Assembly (NCBI GenBank): GCA_005776725.1
Contig: SXOO01000030.1
Coordinates: 1-64,000 of the forward strand
DNA length: 64,000 nt
From: Pseudomonadota bacterium
GTDB lineage: Bacteria; Myxococcota_A; UBA9042; GCA-2863065
Direction: 5' to 3'
Shown: in pieces, positions 9,503 to 17,035 of the stretch
How the letters are laid out: the number at the start of each line of letters is the position of its first letter
How positions within the stretch are numbered: the stretch's first letter is position 1
Position numbers and translations under genes: made by a program
Notes under the pieces: model-generated
What the model saw: only the letters and a program-made list of their open reading frames with translations
The model's database searches: none
What the model was told of the DNA's origin: nothing

Positions 9503-12500
9503 TCACGCCCCGGCGGGTGGGTCAAGGGGCCGCGTCGCGAGCCGCTCGGGGGCTCCCAGCCCCCCGCCACCCGGGGTCTCGACGGTCACGCGGTCGCCGG
9601 GCCGCACCGAGAGCTGCTCGCGATGGCCGAGCGGAGTGGTCACGCCGTCGCGCGTGAGCCACTGCCGACCTGGCGCGCCGTCGCCGCCCCCATCGAGGCC
9701 TGGGGGGGCGAACAGGCGGCGCCCCGTGAGGAGCGAGAGCTCCATCGGCGCCGTGAACTCGAGCTCGCGGACCAGGCCGTCGCCGCCCCGCCAGCAGCCC
9801 TCGCCGCCGCTTCCTGGCCGGAGCGCGAAACGTCGGACCCGCACCGGCAGGCGGGCCTCGAGGACCTCGGGATCCGTGAGCCGCGAGTTGGTCATGTGGC
9901 ACTGGGTCCCCGAGGCGCCGTCGAAGCCGCCCGCCCCGTCGGGCCCTGCGCCGCTCCCGCCAGCGAGCGTCTCGTAGTACTGGCGCTGGCCGTCCCCGAA
10001 GGCGACGTTGTTCATGGTCCCCTGGCTGCCGGCCAGCGTCCCCGTGGCCAGGAAGAGGGCGTCACAGACGAGCTGGCTGGTCTCCACGTTGCCGGCCACC
10101 ACCGCTGCGCCCGCGGGCGGGTCCAGTAACGAGCCTCTGGGGATGATCAGCTCGATCGGCTCGAGGCAGCCGTCGTTCAGCGGGACGTCCTCCTCGGTGA
10201 GCACGCGGAGGACGTACAGCACGGCGGCGCGGACCACCGCTCTGGGTGCGTTGGCGTTCGTGGGCAGGGCTGGCGACGTGCCCGTGAAGTCGATGGTGGC
10301 GCGTCCTTCGCCCACGCGGACCGAGACGACGACCTCGCCGCCGTCATCGAGGGGACAGCGGGCCGTGCCCCCCGTGAGGCGGGGCCGGAGCCGGCGCACA
10401 GCGGCCGCGGCCGCCTCGCGGATCGCTCGGAAGCCCGCCACGAGGTCGGTCCTTGCAGACAGCGCGGTGAGCCGGTTAGCACCGCGGGCACAGGCAGCAC
10501 CCTGCGCGCGGAGGTCTTGCAGTGACTGTTCGGGGCTCCTGGCCGGGCCACGGGCGAGCAGGGCCAGCGCGAGCGCAGGGTCTACCTCGAAGCGCACGCC
10601 CAGCTTCTCTCCGCGGACTACGAGCCCCTCTTCGGCGAGCGTGGTGCTGTGCGCTGGCATCGAGCCCGGCGTAATGCCGCCGATGTCGGCGTGGTGGCCG
10701 CGAACGGCGATGATCGGCCCCCCGGGGCCGGCCACCGGCGCCACCACGGTGAGGTCCGGTAGGTGCGTGCCGCCGCGCGCGGGGTCGTTGATGAGGAAGA
10801 GATCTCCGGCGCGCCAGTCGCGTCCGTGGTCGGCCAGCACGGCGCGGACGGCTTCGCTCATCGACCCGAGATGCACCGGGATGTGCGGGGCGTTCGCCAC
10901 CAGATTCCCGTGGGCATCGAACACCGCGCAGCTGTAGTCGCGGCGCTCCGCGATGTTGACCGAGGCCGCGGTCTGCTCCACCACGAAGCCCATCTCTTCG
11001 GCGATCCCCATGAGCTGATGTATGAGGACGGAGACCGAGGTGGGATCCGTGCCGCCGCGACGGTCGGCCGGCTCGTCGCCGGTCCGCGCCAGGACCAGAT
11101 CTCCGAGGCGCGCAGTCGCGAGCCAGCCTGGCTCCACGACCACCGTGGTGGTTGACGACACGATCCGCGCCGGGCCGGGCACCCGCTCACCCTCGCCGAG
11201 CTGTTCCCAGCGCACGGGGCCGATACCCGGGCTGCGGTCTCCTGCCGAGGTCGGGGCGGCCAGCGGAGGGGGTGGAGCGGGGCCTTCGACCAGCAGGTCC
11301 TCAACGCTCACGCGTTCGGCCACTAGGTCTTCGGGCGCCTCGACCCCGAAGCGTGCTCGGAAGGCGGCGCGAAAGTTGGCCGCGGCGTCGTCGTCGAGCG
11401 GCACGGGGAGGCTGACGCTGGAGCGCTGGGGCCGGACGTGTAGCTGCTCGACGCGGCGGCCACGGGTGGCGATGGGCCCGATCAGCGCGCGCGCTCGGGC
11501 GATCGCGTCCGGCCCGAGGGGCCGATCGACTACCCGCTCCGCGACGGAGCCGCGCGGGGCCTCGAGGATCCCCATCGCCGACAGGACCGAGGCGTCCCGG
11601 GGAACCACGACCGTGCGCATCTCGAGGGCCTCGGCGATCCGGCAGACCAGCTGCCCCGACGCGCCGCCAAAGCCGCAGAGGGCGAAGTCTCGAACGTCGA
11701 GCCCTCGCTCGGTCGTCACCCGCCGGACCCCGCGGGCCATCGCCACCACCGCCACGGACAACACGCTCTCGGCTGCCCCCTTCGCGTCAGTCCCCAGCGC
11801 GTCCGCCAGCGCGCGGACGGAGGCGAGGGCTGCGTGGACATCGGCTGGCGCGTCTCCCGCCGGTCCGAACACGGCTGGCAGCTCGTCCGCCCGCAAGCGA
11901 CCGCAGACGAGGTTCGCGTCGGTGACCGTAGCCGGTCCGCCTCGGCCCGCAGCGGCAGGGCCGGGCAGGGCGCCCGCGGACTCGGGACCCACGCGCAGGA
12001 GCTCGCCATCGAACCGCGCGACGGAGCCGCCTCCTGCGGCGATGGTGTGGACCGCCAGCGTGGGCACGACGAGCCTCACGCCTCCGATGTCCCGCTCCCA
12101 CTCGCGAGGCGGAGCCCCGTCGCCGCCGTTGATGGCGCAGACGTCGGTGCTGGTCCCGCCCATATCCAGTCCCACGACGCGCTCGAAGCCGTGGCGCTGT
12201 CGAACCGCCGCCACGCCCAGCACCCCGCCCGCCGGGCCCGAGAGCACCACGTCGCGCCCGCGGACCTCGTGCGCGGGCGCGAGCAGCCCGCTCGAGCGCA
12301 TGACCTCGAGCGTGGGGGGCACCCTGTCCGGCGCCACCTCGGGGAGCCCGGCCGCGACCCCGCTGAGGAAGCGCCGAAGCGCCGGCGTGGTGAAGCCGTC
12401 GGCCACCGCCGTCTCAGCGCGCGGCACGAAGCGCCGTAGCCGCGAGACGTCATGGGAGATCAGGACCTCCTCGGGCGCGAGCCTGCTGGCGATCTCCGCT

Positions 12501-13015
12501 GCCCGCTGCTCGTGGGCAGGGAACTCGGCGCCGTGCAGGAAGGCGATGACGATCACGGTGGACGGACGCTCCGAGGGGGGCACCGCCGCCTCCAGCGCTA
12601 CCGTCAGGTGACGCTCGTCCAGCGGCAGCAGAACCTCGCCGCTCGCGGCGATCCGCTCATGGGCCTCGACGACGGCGTGGTAGAGCGGCGCGGGGCGTAG
12701 GATCCGGCGCGCGAAGAGCTCGGGGCGCGACTGGTTCCCCAGCAGCAGGGCGTCGGCGTGCCCGAGCGTGGTGACGAACAGTACACGGGCGCCGCGCCGC
12801 TCCAGCAGCGCGTTGGTGGCCACGGTGGTGCCAAGACGCAGGGTGAGCCCCTCGAGCGGGCAGCCGAGTCGCCGGAGCGCCTCGACCGTGGCGTCGTCGT
12901 AGGCCGGCGACTCCGAAGGCAGCTTGAAGGTGACGAGGCGTCCCTCGGGGCTGCGGGCCACCACGTCGGTGAACGTGCCCCCGCGGTCTACGGCCACCCG
13001 CCACGCGCCGCTCAA
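9503..13015 (-). CDS. Fused hydantoinase/5-oxoprolinase (HyuA-HyuB)
   Basis: About 1170 residues combining both subunits of the family. The HyuA half begins WRVAVDRGGTFTDVV and has the GLDMGGTSTDV phosphate-binding motif. The HyuB half (from about residue 690) contains IHQLMGIAEEMG and AHGNLVANAPHIPVHLGSM. The family hydrolyses cyclic imides or 5-oxoproline with ATP. The fused form resembles eukaryotic-type 5-oxoprolinase, and the overlapping upstream cyclotransferase-like gene favours 5-oxoproline to glutamate. The chosen start is the TTG at 13015, which overlaps the previous stop (TTGA). A GTG at 13084 in the same frame is the alternative and would overlap the neighbour by 73 bases. Confidence 0.85.
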   Translation of the reverse strand: MSGAWRVAVDRGGTFTDVVARSPEGRLVTFKLPSESPAYDDATVEALRRLGCPLEGLTLRLGTTVATNALLERRGARVLFVTTLGHADALLLGNQSRPELFARRILRPAPLYHAVVEAHERIAASGEVLLPLDERHLTVALEAAVPPSERPSTVIVIAFLHGAEFPAHEQRAAEIASRLAPEEVLISHDVSRLRRFVPRAETAVADGFTTPALRRFLSGVAAGLPEVAPDRVPPTLEVMRSSGLLAPAHEVRGRDVVLSGPAGGVLGVAAVRQRHGFERVVGLDMGGTSTDVCAINGGDGAPPREWERDIGGVRLVVPTLAVHTIAAGGGSVARFDGELLRVGPESAGALPGPAAAGRGGPATVTDANLVCGRLRADELPAVFGPAGDAPADVHAALASVRALADALGTDAKGAAESVLSVAVVAMARGVRRVTTERGLDVRDFALCGFGGASGQLVCRIAEALEMRTVVVPRDASVLSAMGILEAPRGSVAERVVDRPLGPDAIARARALIGPIATRGRRVEQLHVRPQRSSVSLPVPLDDDAAANFRAAFRARFGVEAPEDLVAERVSVEDLLVEGPAPPPPLAAPTSAGDRSPGIGPVRWEQLGEGERVPGPARIVSSTTTVVVEPGWLATARLGDLVLARTGDEPADRRGGTDPTSVSVLIHQLMGIAEEMGFVVEQTAASVNIAERRDYSCAVFDAHGNLVANAPHIPVHLGSMSEAVRAVLADHGRDWRAGDLFLINDPARGGTHLPDLTVVAPVAGPGGPIIAVRGHHADIGGITPGSMPAHSTTLAEEGLVVRGEKLGVRFEVDPALALALLARGPARSPEQSLQDLRAQGAACARGANRLTALSARTDLVAGFRAIREAAAAAVRRLRPRLTGGTARCPLDDGGEVVVSVRVGEGRATIDFTGTSPALPTNANAPRAVVRAAVLYVLRVLTEEDVPLNDGCLEPIELIIPRGSLLDPPAGAAVVAGNVETSQLVCDALFLATGTLAGSQGTMNNVAFGDGQRQYYETLAGGSGAGPDGAGGFDGASGTQCHMTNSRLTDPEVLEARLPVRVRRFALRPGSGGEGCWRGGDGLVRELEFTAPMELSLLTGRRLFAPPGLDGGGDGAPGRQWLTRDGVTTPLGHREQLSVRPGDRVTVETPGGGGLGAPERLATRPLDPPAGA

Positions 13016-13368
13016 GGTCGCACGAGCCAGTCGCCGCTCTCGATGGGCCGGGCGGCGGCGGGTAGCGGCGCCACCCAGACCCACGCTTCCACAACGACCC
13101 CTGCGTGAGGCGGGAGCAGCTCGACCGCCCGCCGGGAGTACGAGGCGCCCTCATAACGGTCCAGTGCCGGGAGCCGCTTCGGGTCGACCTCGACGAGGTC
13201 TCCCGTGACGGCCGACTGTCCGCCGGCCACGAGCGCCGGGTACGGCCCGAGGTCCATGAGCGTCCAATGGGGCTGGGTGCGAGCGGGGCCCAACACGCGG
13301 CACGCGCCAAGCGCGTCGTGCGCACGCTGGCCCGGCCTCAGCGTGCCGTAGACGAAGAGAACGCTCAC
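13012..13368 (-). CDS. Gamma-glutamylcyclotransferase-like (AIG2/GGCT family)
   Basis: A 118-residue protein with the family signature LFVYGTLRPGQ at the N-terminus (VYGTL at 6-10) and the conserved acidic residue E73 in ALDRYEGASY, followed by the usual Tyr and Arg. Members cleave gamma-glutamyl peptides or amines to 5-oxoproline. The GTG start at 13368 overlaps the prmC stop (GTGA). Its own stop overlaps the probable TTG start of the oxoprolinase gene. The product of one enzyme would be the substrate of the next, so the pair looks like a gamma-glutamyl cycle module. The reaction is inferred from family and context. Confidence 0.8.
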   Translation of the reverse strand: MSVLFVYGTLRPGQRAHDALGACRVLGPARTQPHWTLMDLGPYPALVAGGQSAVTGDLVEVDPKRLPALDRYEGASYSRRAVELLPPHAGVVVEAWVWVAPLPAAARPIESGDWLVRP

Positions 13369-14288
13369 CGGCGCCGCGCGGTGACCACCCGGCCCCGCCG
13401 CGCCAGATCGTCGTGAAGCTGCGCGCCCTCGAAGTCTCCCGCGGGGGCGGGCCCTGGCGCGGTGGTGGCGGATCCCCCGCCAGGCGCGGGCTCTTCGCCG
13501 AGCTCTGCCAGCAGCGCGCGGCCTTGCTCGGTGCCAGCCACCTCGAGCGCGAGGAGGCCCTGAGGCCGCAGCACCCGAGCCGCCTCCGGCAGCAGGCGGC
13601 GGATCACCGCCAGCCCGTCTGGCCCGCCATGGAGGGCCAGGTGCGGCTCGAAGTCGCGTACGTCTCGGGGCAGCGTAGCCATGAGGTCGTCCGGCAGGTA
13701 GGGCGGGTTCGAGACCACGATATCCACCACGCCTTGCCCGGTGGGGCCTCTCGCCAGGAGATCGCTGCGGAGGAGGCGTACACGGTCGCGGACGCCGTGT
13801 CGCTCGGCGTTTTCGGACGCCACCGCCAGCGCGTCGTCCGACACGTCCACCGCCACGACCACCGCCTCTGGGAGCTCCAGCGCCAACGTGATGGCGATGA
13901 TCCCCGACCCGGTCCCCACGTCCACGATGCGGGTGTGGGCCTCGCCGCTTCGGGCGAACGCGAGCACCTTCTCTACCAGAAGCTCGGTCTCCGGGCGGGG
14001 CACCAGCACGCCCGTGCGCACCGCGAAGGTCCGGCCGAAGAACTCGCGCGTCCCCAGGATATAAGCAACCGGCTCTCCCCGCGTTCTCCGCTGGACGAGC
14101 GCCTTGAACGCCTGCAGCTCCGCGGGGCTGGCGGGGCGATCGAAGTGCACGTAGAGCCCCACCCGATCGAGCGAGGTGACGCTGGCGAGCAGCAGCTGCG
14201 CCTCGAGCCGCGCGGACTCGGAGCCGTGGCGCCTCAGGAAGTCGGTGGCCCACGTGAGGAGCCGGCCCAGCGACCAGAGCTCGCTCAT
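13365..14288 (-). CDS. prmC: Peptide chain release factor N5-glutamine methyltransferase
   Basis: A 307-residue SAM-dependent methyltransferase. It has the N-terminal helical PrmC domain, the substrate-loop region GEPVAYILGTREFFG (71-85), VPRPETELLV, the SAM motif DVGTGSG (123-129), and the catalytic NPPY at 194-197. PrmC methylates the GGQ glutamine of release factors RF1 and RF2. There is an extra Gly/Ala/Pro-rich C-terminal extension of about 35 residues. The ATG at 14288 overlaps the stop of the acetyltransferase gene (ATGA), and its stop overlaps the cyclotransferase start, so it is part of a coupled operon. prfA is not adjacent. Confidence 0.9.
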   Translation of the reverse strand: MSELWSLGRLLTWATDFLRRHGSESARLEAQLLLASVTSLDRVGLYVHFDRPASPAELQAFKALVQRRTRGEPVAYILGTREFFGRTFAVRTGVLVPRPETELLVEKVLAFARSGEAHTRIVDVGTGSGIIAITLALELPEAVVVAVDVSDDALAVASENAERHGVRDRVRLLRSDLLARGPTGQGVVDIVVSNPPYLPDDLMATLPRDVRDFEPHLALHGGPDGLAVIRRLLPEAARVLRPQGLLALEVAGTEQGRALLAELGEEPAPGGGSATTAPGPAPAGDFEGAQLHDDLARRGRVVTARRR

Positions 14289-14758
14289 GGCGAGGGCGGG
14301 CCGGCGAGGTACGGGGCTCCGATAAACAGCGTCATGAGCACAGCGTCTTCTCCGTCTTGGTAGTACCGCCTGCGTTCGCCGACGACCGTGAAGCCCAGCG
14401 ACGCGTAGAGGGCGCGCGCCGGGACGTTGGACCGCCGCACCTCGAGCGTGGCCCCCGTCGCGCCGTCGGTGTCCTCGTGTGCCAAGACGTGTTTGAGCAG
14501 ATCTTGGGCCAGCCCCGCGCGGCGCTGGTCGGCTCGAACGGCCACGTGGAGGATCTGGAGCTCGTCGGCCACGCGCCAGGTCATGAGGTAGCCCACCAGC
14601 TCGCGCTCCAGCTCGATCACCCACGGGCGCGCGACTGCGCTGGCAAGCTCGTCCGCGAAGGCCTGCCGGTCCCAGCCCTCGCGCGTGCCGCCGCCCCCGA
14701 CCTCGACGACCGCGTCGAGGTCGGCCTCGGTCATGCGTCGCACCCGGCGCTCGTTCAC
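14285..14758 (-). CDS. rimI: GNAT acetyltransferase, RimI-like
   Basis: A 157-residue GNAT protein. The acetyl-CoA loop is ADQRRAGLAQDLL (77-89). It is followed by LEVRRSNVPARALYASLGF and the RYYQDGEDAVLM ending, typical of RimI, the ribosomal-protein S18 N-alpha-acetyltransferase. The GTG start at 14758 overlaps the stop of the thioredoxin-like gene (GTGA). Lying next to prmC fits a translation-related modification cluster. The specific substrate is inferred from the RimI-type C-terminus; a broader N-terminal acetyltransferase role is possible. Confidence 0.82.
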   Translation of the reverse strand: MNERRVRRMTEADLDAVVEVGGGGTREGWDRQAFADELASAVARPWVIELERELVGYLMTWRVADELQILHVAVRADQRRAGLAQDLLKHVLAHEDTDGATGATLEVRRSNVPARALYASLGFTVVGERRRYYQDGEDAVLMTLFIGAPYLAGPPSP

Positions 14759-15318
14759 CGTGGGGTCTCTCCCGGGTAGGGCTTCCCCTCGAGCAGAGCC
14801 TTCAAGCGCGGCACGATATAACCCAGCGCCCGCTCGCCCTTGACCGCTCCCTCCAGGCGGTCCTTGGGACAACGACCGGTGGGCTCCGGAACGGTGAACA
14901 TGGGGAGGTAGTCCGACTGGCAGCCGGCCGCGACGATCATCTGCGAGTGACGATCGGCGTCGAACTCCAGGAAGCGGATATTGGGGAACGCCGCGTCGAG
15001 CGCGCCAGCCGCGAGCGCGTCGTGGAACCGGCGGCAGGGCTCGCACCAGGTGGCGCCCACGTACACGACCAAGCGTCGCGAGTCGGTCGCCGCGCGGGCG
15101 AGCTCCGCTTGGACCAGGGCCTCGAGCGAGCCGCCGTGCGGGAGCTTTGCGAGCACCAGCTCCGCCTTCGGGCGCGGCCGTCCTGGCGCCTCTTCGGCTG
15201 AAGGCTTCTGCGCCTCAGGGGTTGGCGCTTCAGGCTTCGGCGCCTCGGGCGAAGGTTGCTCCGGGTTGCTACGACAACCCCAAAGGATCAGCGAGACGAG
15301 GAGGAAGCGGAGGCGCAT
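14755..15318 (-). CDS. Thioredoxin-like lipoprotein
   Basis: A 187-residue protein with signal peptide and lipobox LILWGC (Cys15), then a Pro/Glu-rich spacer with PEAP repeats, then a thioredoxin fold carrying the redox motif WCEPC (91-95) and the cis-Pro region YLPMFTVP. It is probably membrane-anchored on the periplasmic face, reducing or oxidising disulfides in exported proteins, which fits a genome rich in Cys-repeat lipoproteins. It heads a run of four coupled genes leading into prmC. Confidence 0.82.
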   Translation of the reverse strand: MRLRFLLVSLILWGCRSNPEQPSPEAPKPEAPTPEAQKPSAEEAPGRPRPKAELVLAKLPHGGSLEALVQAELARAATDSRRLVVYVGATWCEPCRRFHDALAAGALDAAFPNIRFLEFDADRHSQMIVAAGCQSDYLPMFTVPEPTGRCPKDRLEGAVKGERALGYIVPRLKALLEGKPYPGETPR

Positions 15319-15350
15319 CGAATGAGGACCCTACACGAAGTGCATGCCGG

Positions 15351-16010
15351 TCACACGACCCGGGGGAGCGCGTCGCTCCCCGAAGAGTCGAGCCGGCCAG
15401 TCACGGTGTGGGCGAGGAACTCTGCGACCTGGGCGAGGAGGGCTCTTTCGATGCCCTCTGCGGTGCGCCCCGCCAGCTCCCGGACGCGCACGGACAGCGA
15501 GTGGTCCCCTCCGCGCACGACGACGAGGCGCGTCGGTGCGCTCATCTGGGCGCGGACCGCCTCGAGCGCTGGGAGCGGCGCCAGGGGATCCCGATCGCCG
15601 GATATGAACAGGATCGGCGTGGCCAGGGCGCGGAGGACTGCGGCGCGCGCCGGCGCCTCCTTCGGGGCCGCGCCCGCGCGGCCCTTGGACCCACCGCTCA
15701 TGGCGAGCAACGGGTACGAGAACGCGACCAGGGCATCGACCGGGCGCACGAGGGAGACGTGGCACCCGATACGGCCGCCCATCGAGCGACCGGCAAGAAT
15801 GACCCTGTCAGGGGTCCTCACGCGGTCCAGCGCCTCGGCGTGCGCGCTGACGAGGACGTCGTGCGCGTCGGGGCGGCCACGCCCGGCGAGGGCGTACGGG
15901 TAGTCGAACGTCTGGCAGGGACCGTCGGGGAGCGTGCCGAGCAATCCAGCCCAGCGCACCATCACCGGGTGGCTGCTACGCGTCCCGGCCCCCGGCGCAA
16001 ATAGGATCAC
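15351..16010 (-). CDS. Alpha/beta hydrolase (KANL3/Tex30-like)
   Basis: About 219 residues. The fold features are the ILFAPGAGTRSSHP N-terminus, the nucleophile elbow GRSMGGR (Ser76), an acid in ISGDRDPLAP (about D141) and the catalytic His in RGGDHSL (H170). This pattern matches the small KANL3/Tex30-type alpha/beta hydrolases, whose substrates are mostly unknown. The GTG at 16010 is chosen because it overlaps the upstream stop (GTGA), matching many junctions here. A TTG at 16043 in the same frame is the alternative. Confidence 0.72.
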   Translation of the reverse strand: MILFAPGAGTRSSHPVMVRWAGLLGTLPDGPCQTFDYPYALAGRGRPDAHDVLVSAHAEALDRVRTPDRVILAGRSMGGRIGCHVSLVRPVDALVAFSYPLLAMSGGSKGRAGAAPKEAPARAAVLRALATPILFISGDRDPLAPLPALEAVRAQMSAPTRLVVVRGGDHSLSVRVRELAGRTAEGIERALLAQVAEFLAHTVTGRLDSSGSDALPRVV

Positions 16011-16447
16011 GGCAGCTTCAGCAGCGCCTTGAGCCGCGTCCAAGCGACCTCTCGGGCGCGATGGAACGCCGCCTTGTCGGGTTCGGCGCGCGTGCCCGCG
16101 AAGCGGTGCAGCGCCTGGCTCTCGGTCTTGAGCAGGCCGTAGACCGCAACCGCCTCCTGGAGGAACTCGGCGTCCTCCTTCGCGAGGTTGGTCTGGAGCA
16201 CCTGCGTCAGGTAGCGCCCGATGTTGTCGGTCATGCCCGCCATGCGGTCGAGGGCGACACGCACGTCCTTGGGCTTGTAAGCGTCCCGGACCAGCGCCTC
16301 CATGGTGACGTCCAGGTAGCTCGCCGTGGTGTAGAGCTGAGCGGCCGCGAGCGCGCCGATCGACTCCACGAAGGGGTTGCTCTGGGCGCGCGCCGGAGCG
16401 GCGGCGATGACGAGCGCGAATACGAACGCGGTCACTGTTCGGAACAT
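16007..16447 (-). CDS. Small secreted helical protein, unknown function
   Basis: A 146-residue protein with a cleavable signal peptide (VTAFVFALVIAAAPARAQS) and an otherwise all-alpha, charged body without Cys. The start ATG has a strong GAGGAGG upstream. I do not recognise a family. Its stop overlaps the start of the alpha/beta hydrolase, so the two are probably co-translated. A periplasmic role is likely from the signal peptide. Confidence 0.7.
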   Translation of the reverse strand: MFRTVTAFVFALVIAAAPARAQSNPFVESIGALAAAQLYTTASYLDVTMEALVRDAYKPKDVRVALDRMAGMTDNIGRYLTQVLQTNLAKEDAEFLQEAVAVYGLLKTESQALHRFAGTRAEPDKAAFHRAREVAWTRLKALLKLP

Positions 16448-16577
16448 GCAGGCCTCCTCTGAGAAGGAGCCGGCCCAGAAGCCGGCGATCTGCGGGATGA
16501 GCGCCTCGCTCCGAGGCCGCTCACCCCACCTGAATCAACGTCTGTGCGCGAGGGCCGGGCGACCGACCCCGGGCGAC

Positions 16578-17024
16578 CTACTCTTCTTCGTCGTCGGCGC
16601 CGCCCGGCTCGTCTCCGCCGGCGGCGTCGTCCTCTTCATCTTCGCCGCCCGCAGGATCGGCGTCGTCGTCGTCTTCCTCTTCCTCCTCGAAGAGGTCGTC
16701 TTCGGCGCCGTCGAGGGGCGTATCGTCGAACGTGTCGTCCGCCGCGGGCTCTTCCTCGTCGGCGCCCTCCTCGGTCTCTTCGTATTCGTCGTCGTCGTCG
16801 AGGCCCTCGCCGTCCTCATCGCTGTCGACGTCGTAGTCGCTGGCGGTGTTCACTGTGCGGTCGAGCTGATCGATGAAGTCGTCGAGGTCTTCCTCGATCT
16901 CCTCGGCCAGCGTGGCCAGGGTGTAACCCGCGTAGTCCTTCGGGTTGATCTCATAGGTCTCGAGGACCTTTCGGGTCTGCGGGTATTCACGCAGCAATCG
17001 GGATACTGTCCAGGTGGGCTTCAC
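16578..17024 (-). CDS. DUF1858/ScdA-N-like protein with a long acidic tail
   Basis: 148 residues. The first 60 (TVSRLLREYPQTRKVLETYEI ... LATLAEEIEEDLDDFIDQL) look like the small helical DUF1858/ScdA N-terminal domain, but the usual Cys residues are missing. The last 80 residues are almost entirely Asp and Glu with a few Gly and Pro. Such tails bind basic proteins, cations or nucleic-acid-binding surfaces. The GTG start at 17024 has an extended Shine-Dalgarno at 17025-17035 and lies three bases after the stop of the upstream glycosidase-like gene. Function unknown. Confidence 0.68.
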   Translation of the reverse strand: MKPTWTVSRLLREYPQTRKVLETYEINPKDYAGYTLATLAEEIEEDLDDFIDQLDRTVNTASDYDVDSDEDGEGLDDDDEYEETEEGADEEEPAADDTFDDTPLDGAEDDLFEEEEEDDDDADPAGGEDEEDDAAGGDEPGGADDEEE

Positions 17025-17035
17025 GGATCACCTCC
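17025..17035 (-). promoter_or_regulatory. Extended Shine-Dalgarno, 11 bases
   Basis: On the coding strand the bases just before the GTG at 17024 read GGAGGTGATCC, matching the full complement of the conserved 16S rRNA 3' tail over 11 bases. The upstream gene's stop TGA lies inside this site, so termination and re-initiation would occur at the same place. Confidence 0.6.

Noticed and set aside
11022..12611. 529-codon plus-strand frame opposite the oxoprolinase
   Set aside because: Ser/Arg/Pro-rich shadow with no domain; the oxoprolinase frame carries conserved motifs throughout.
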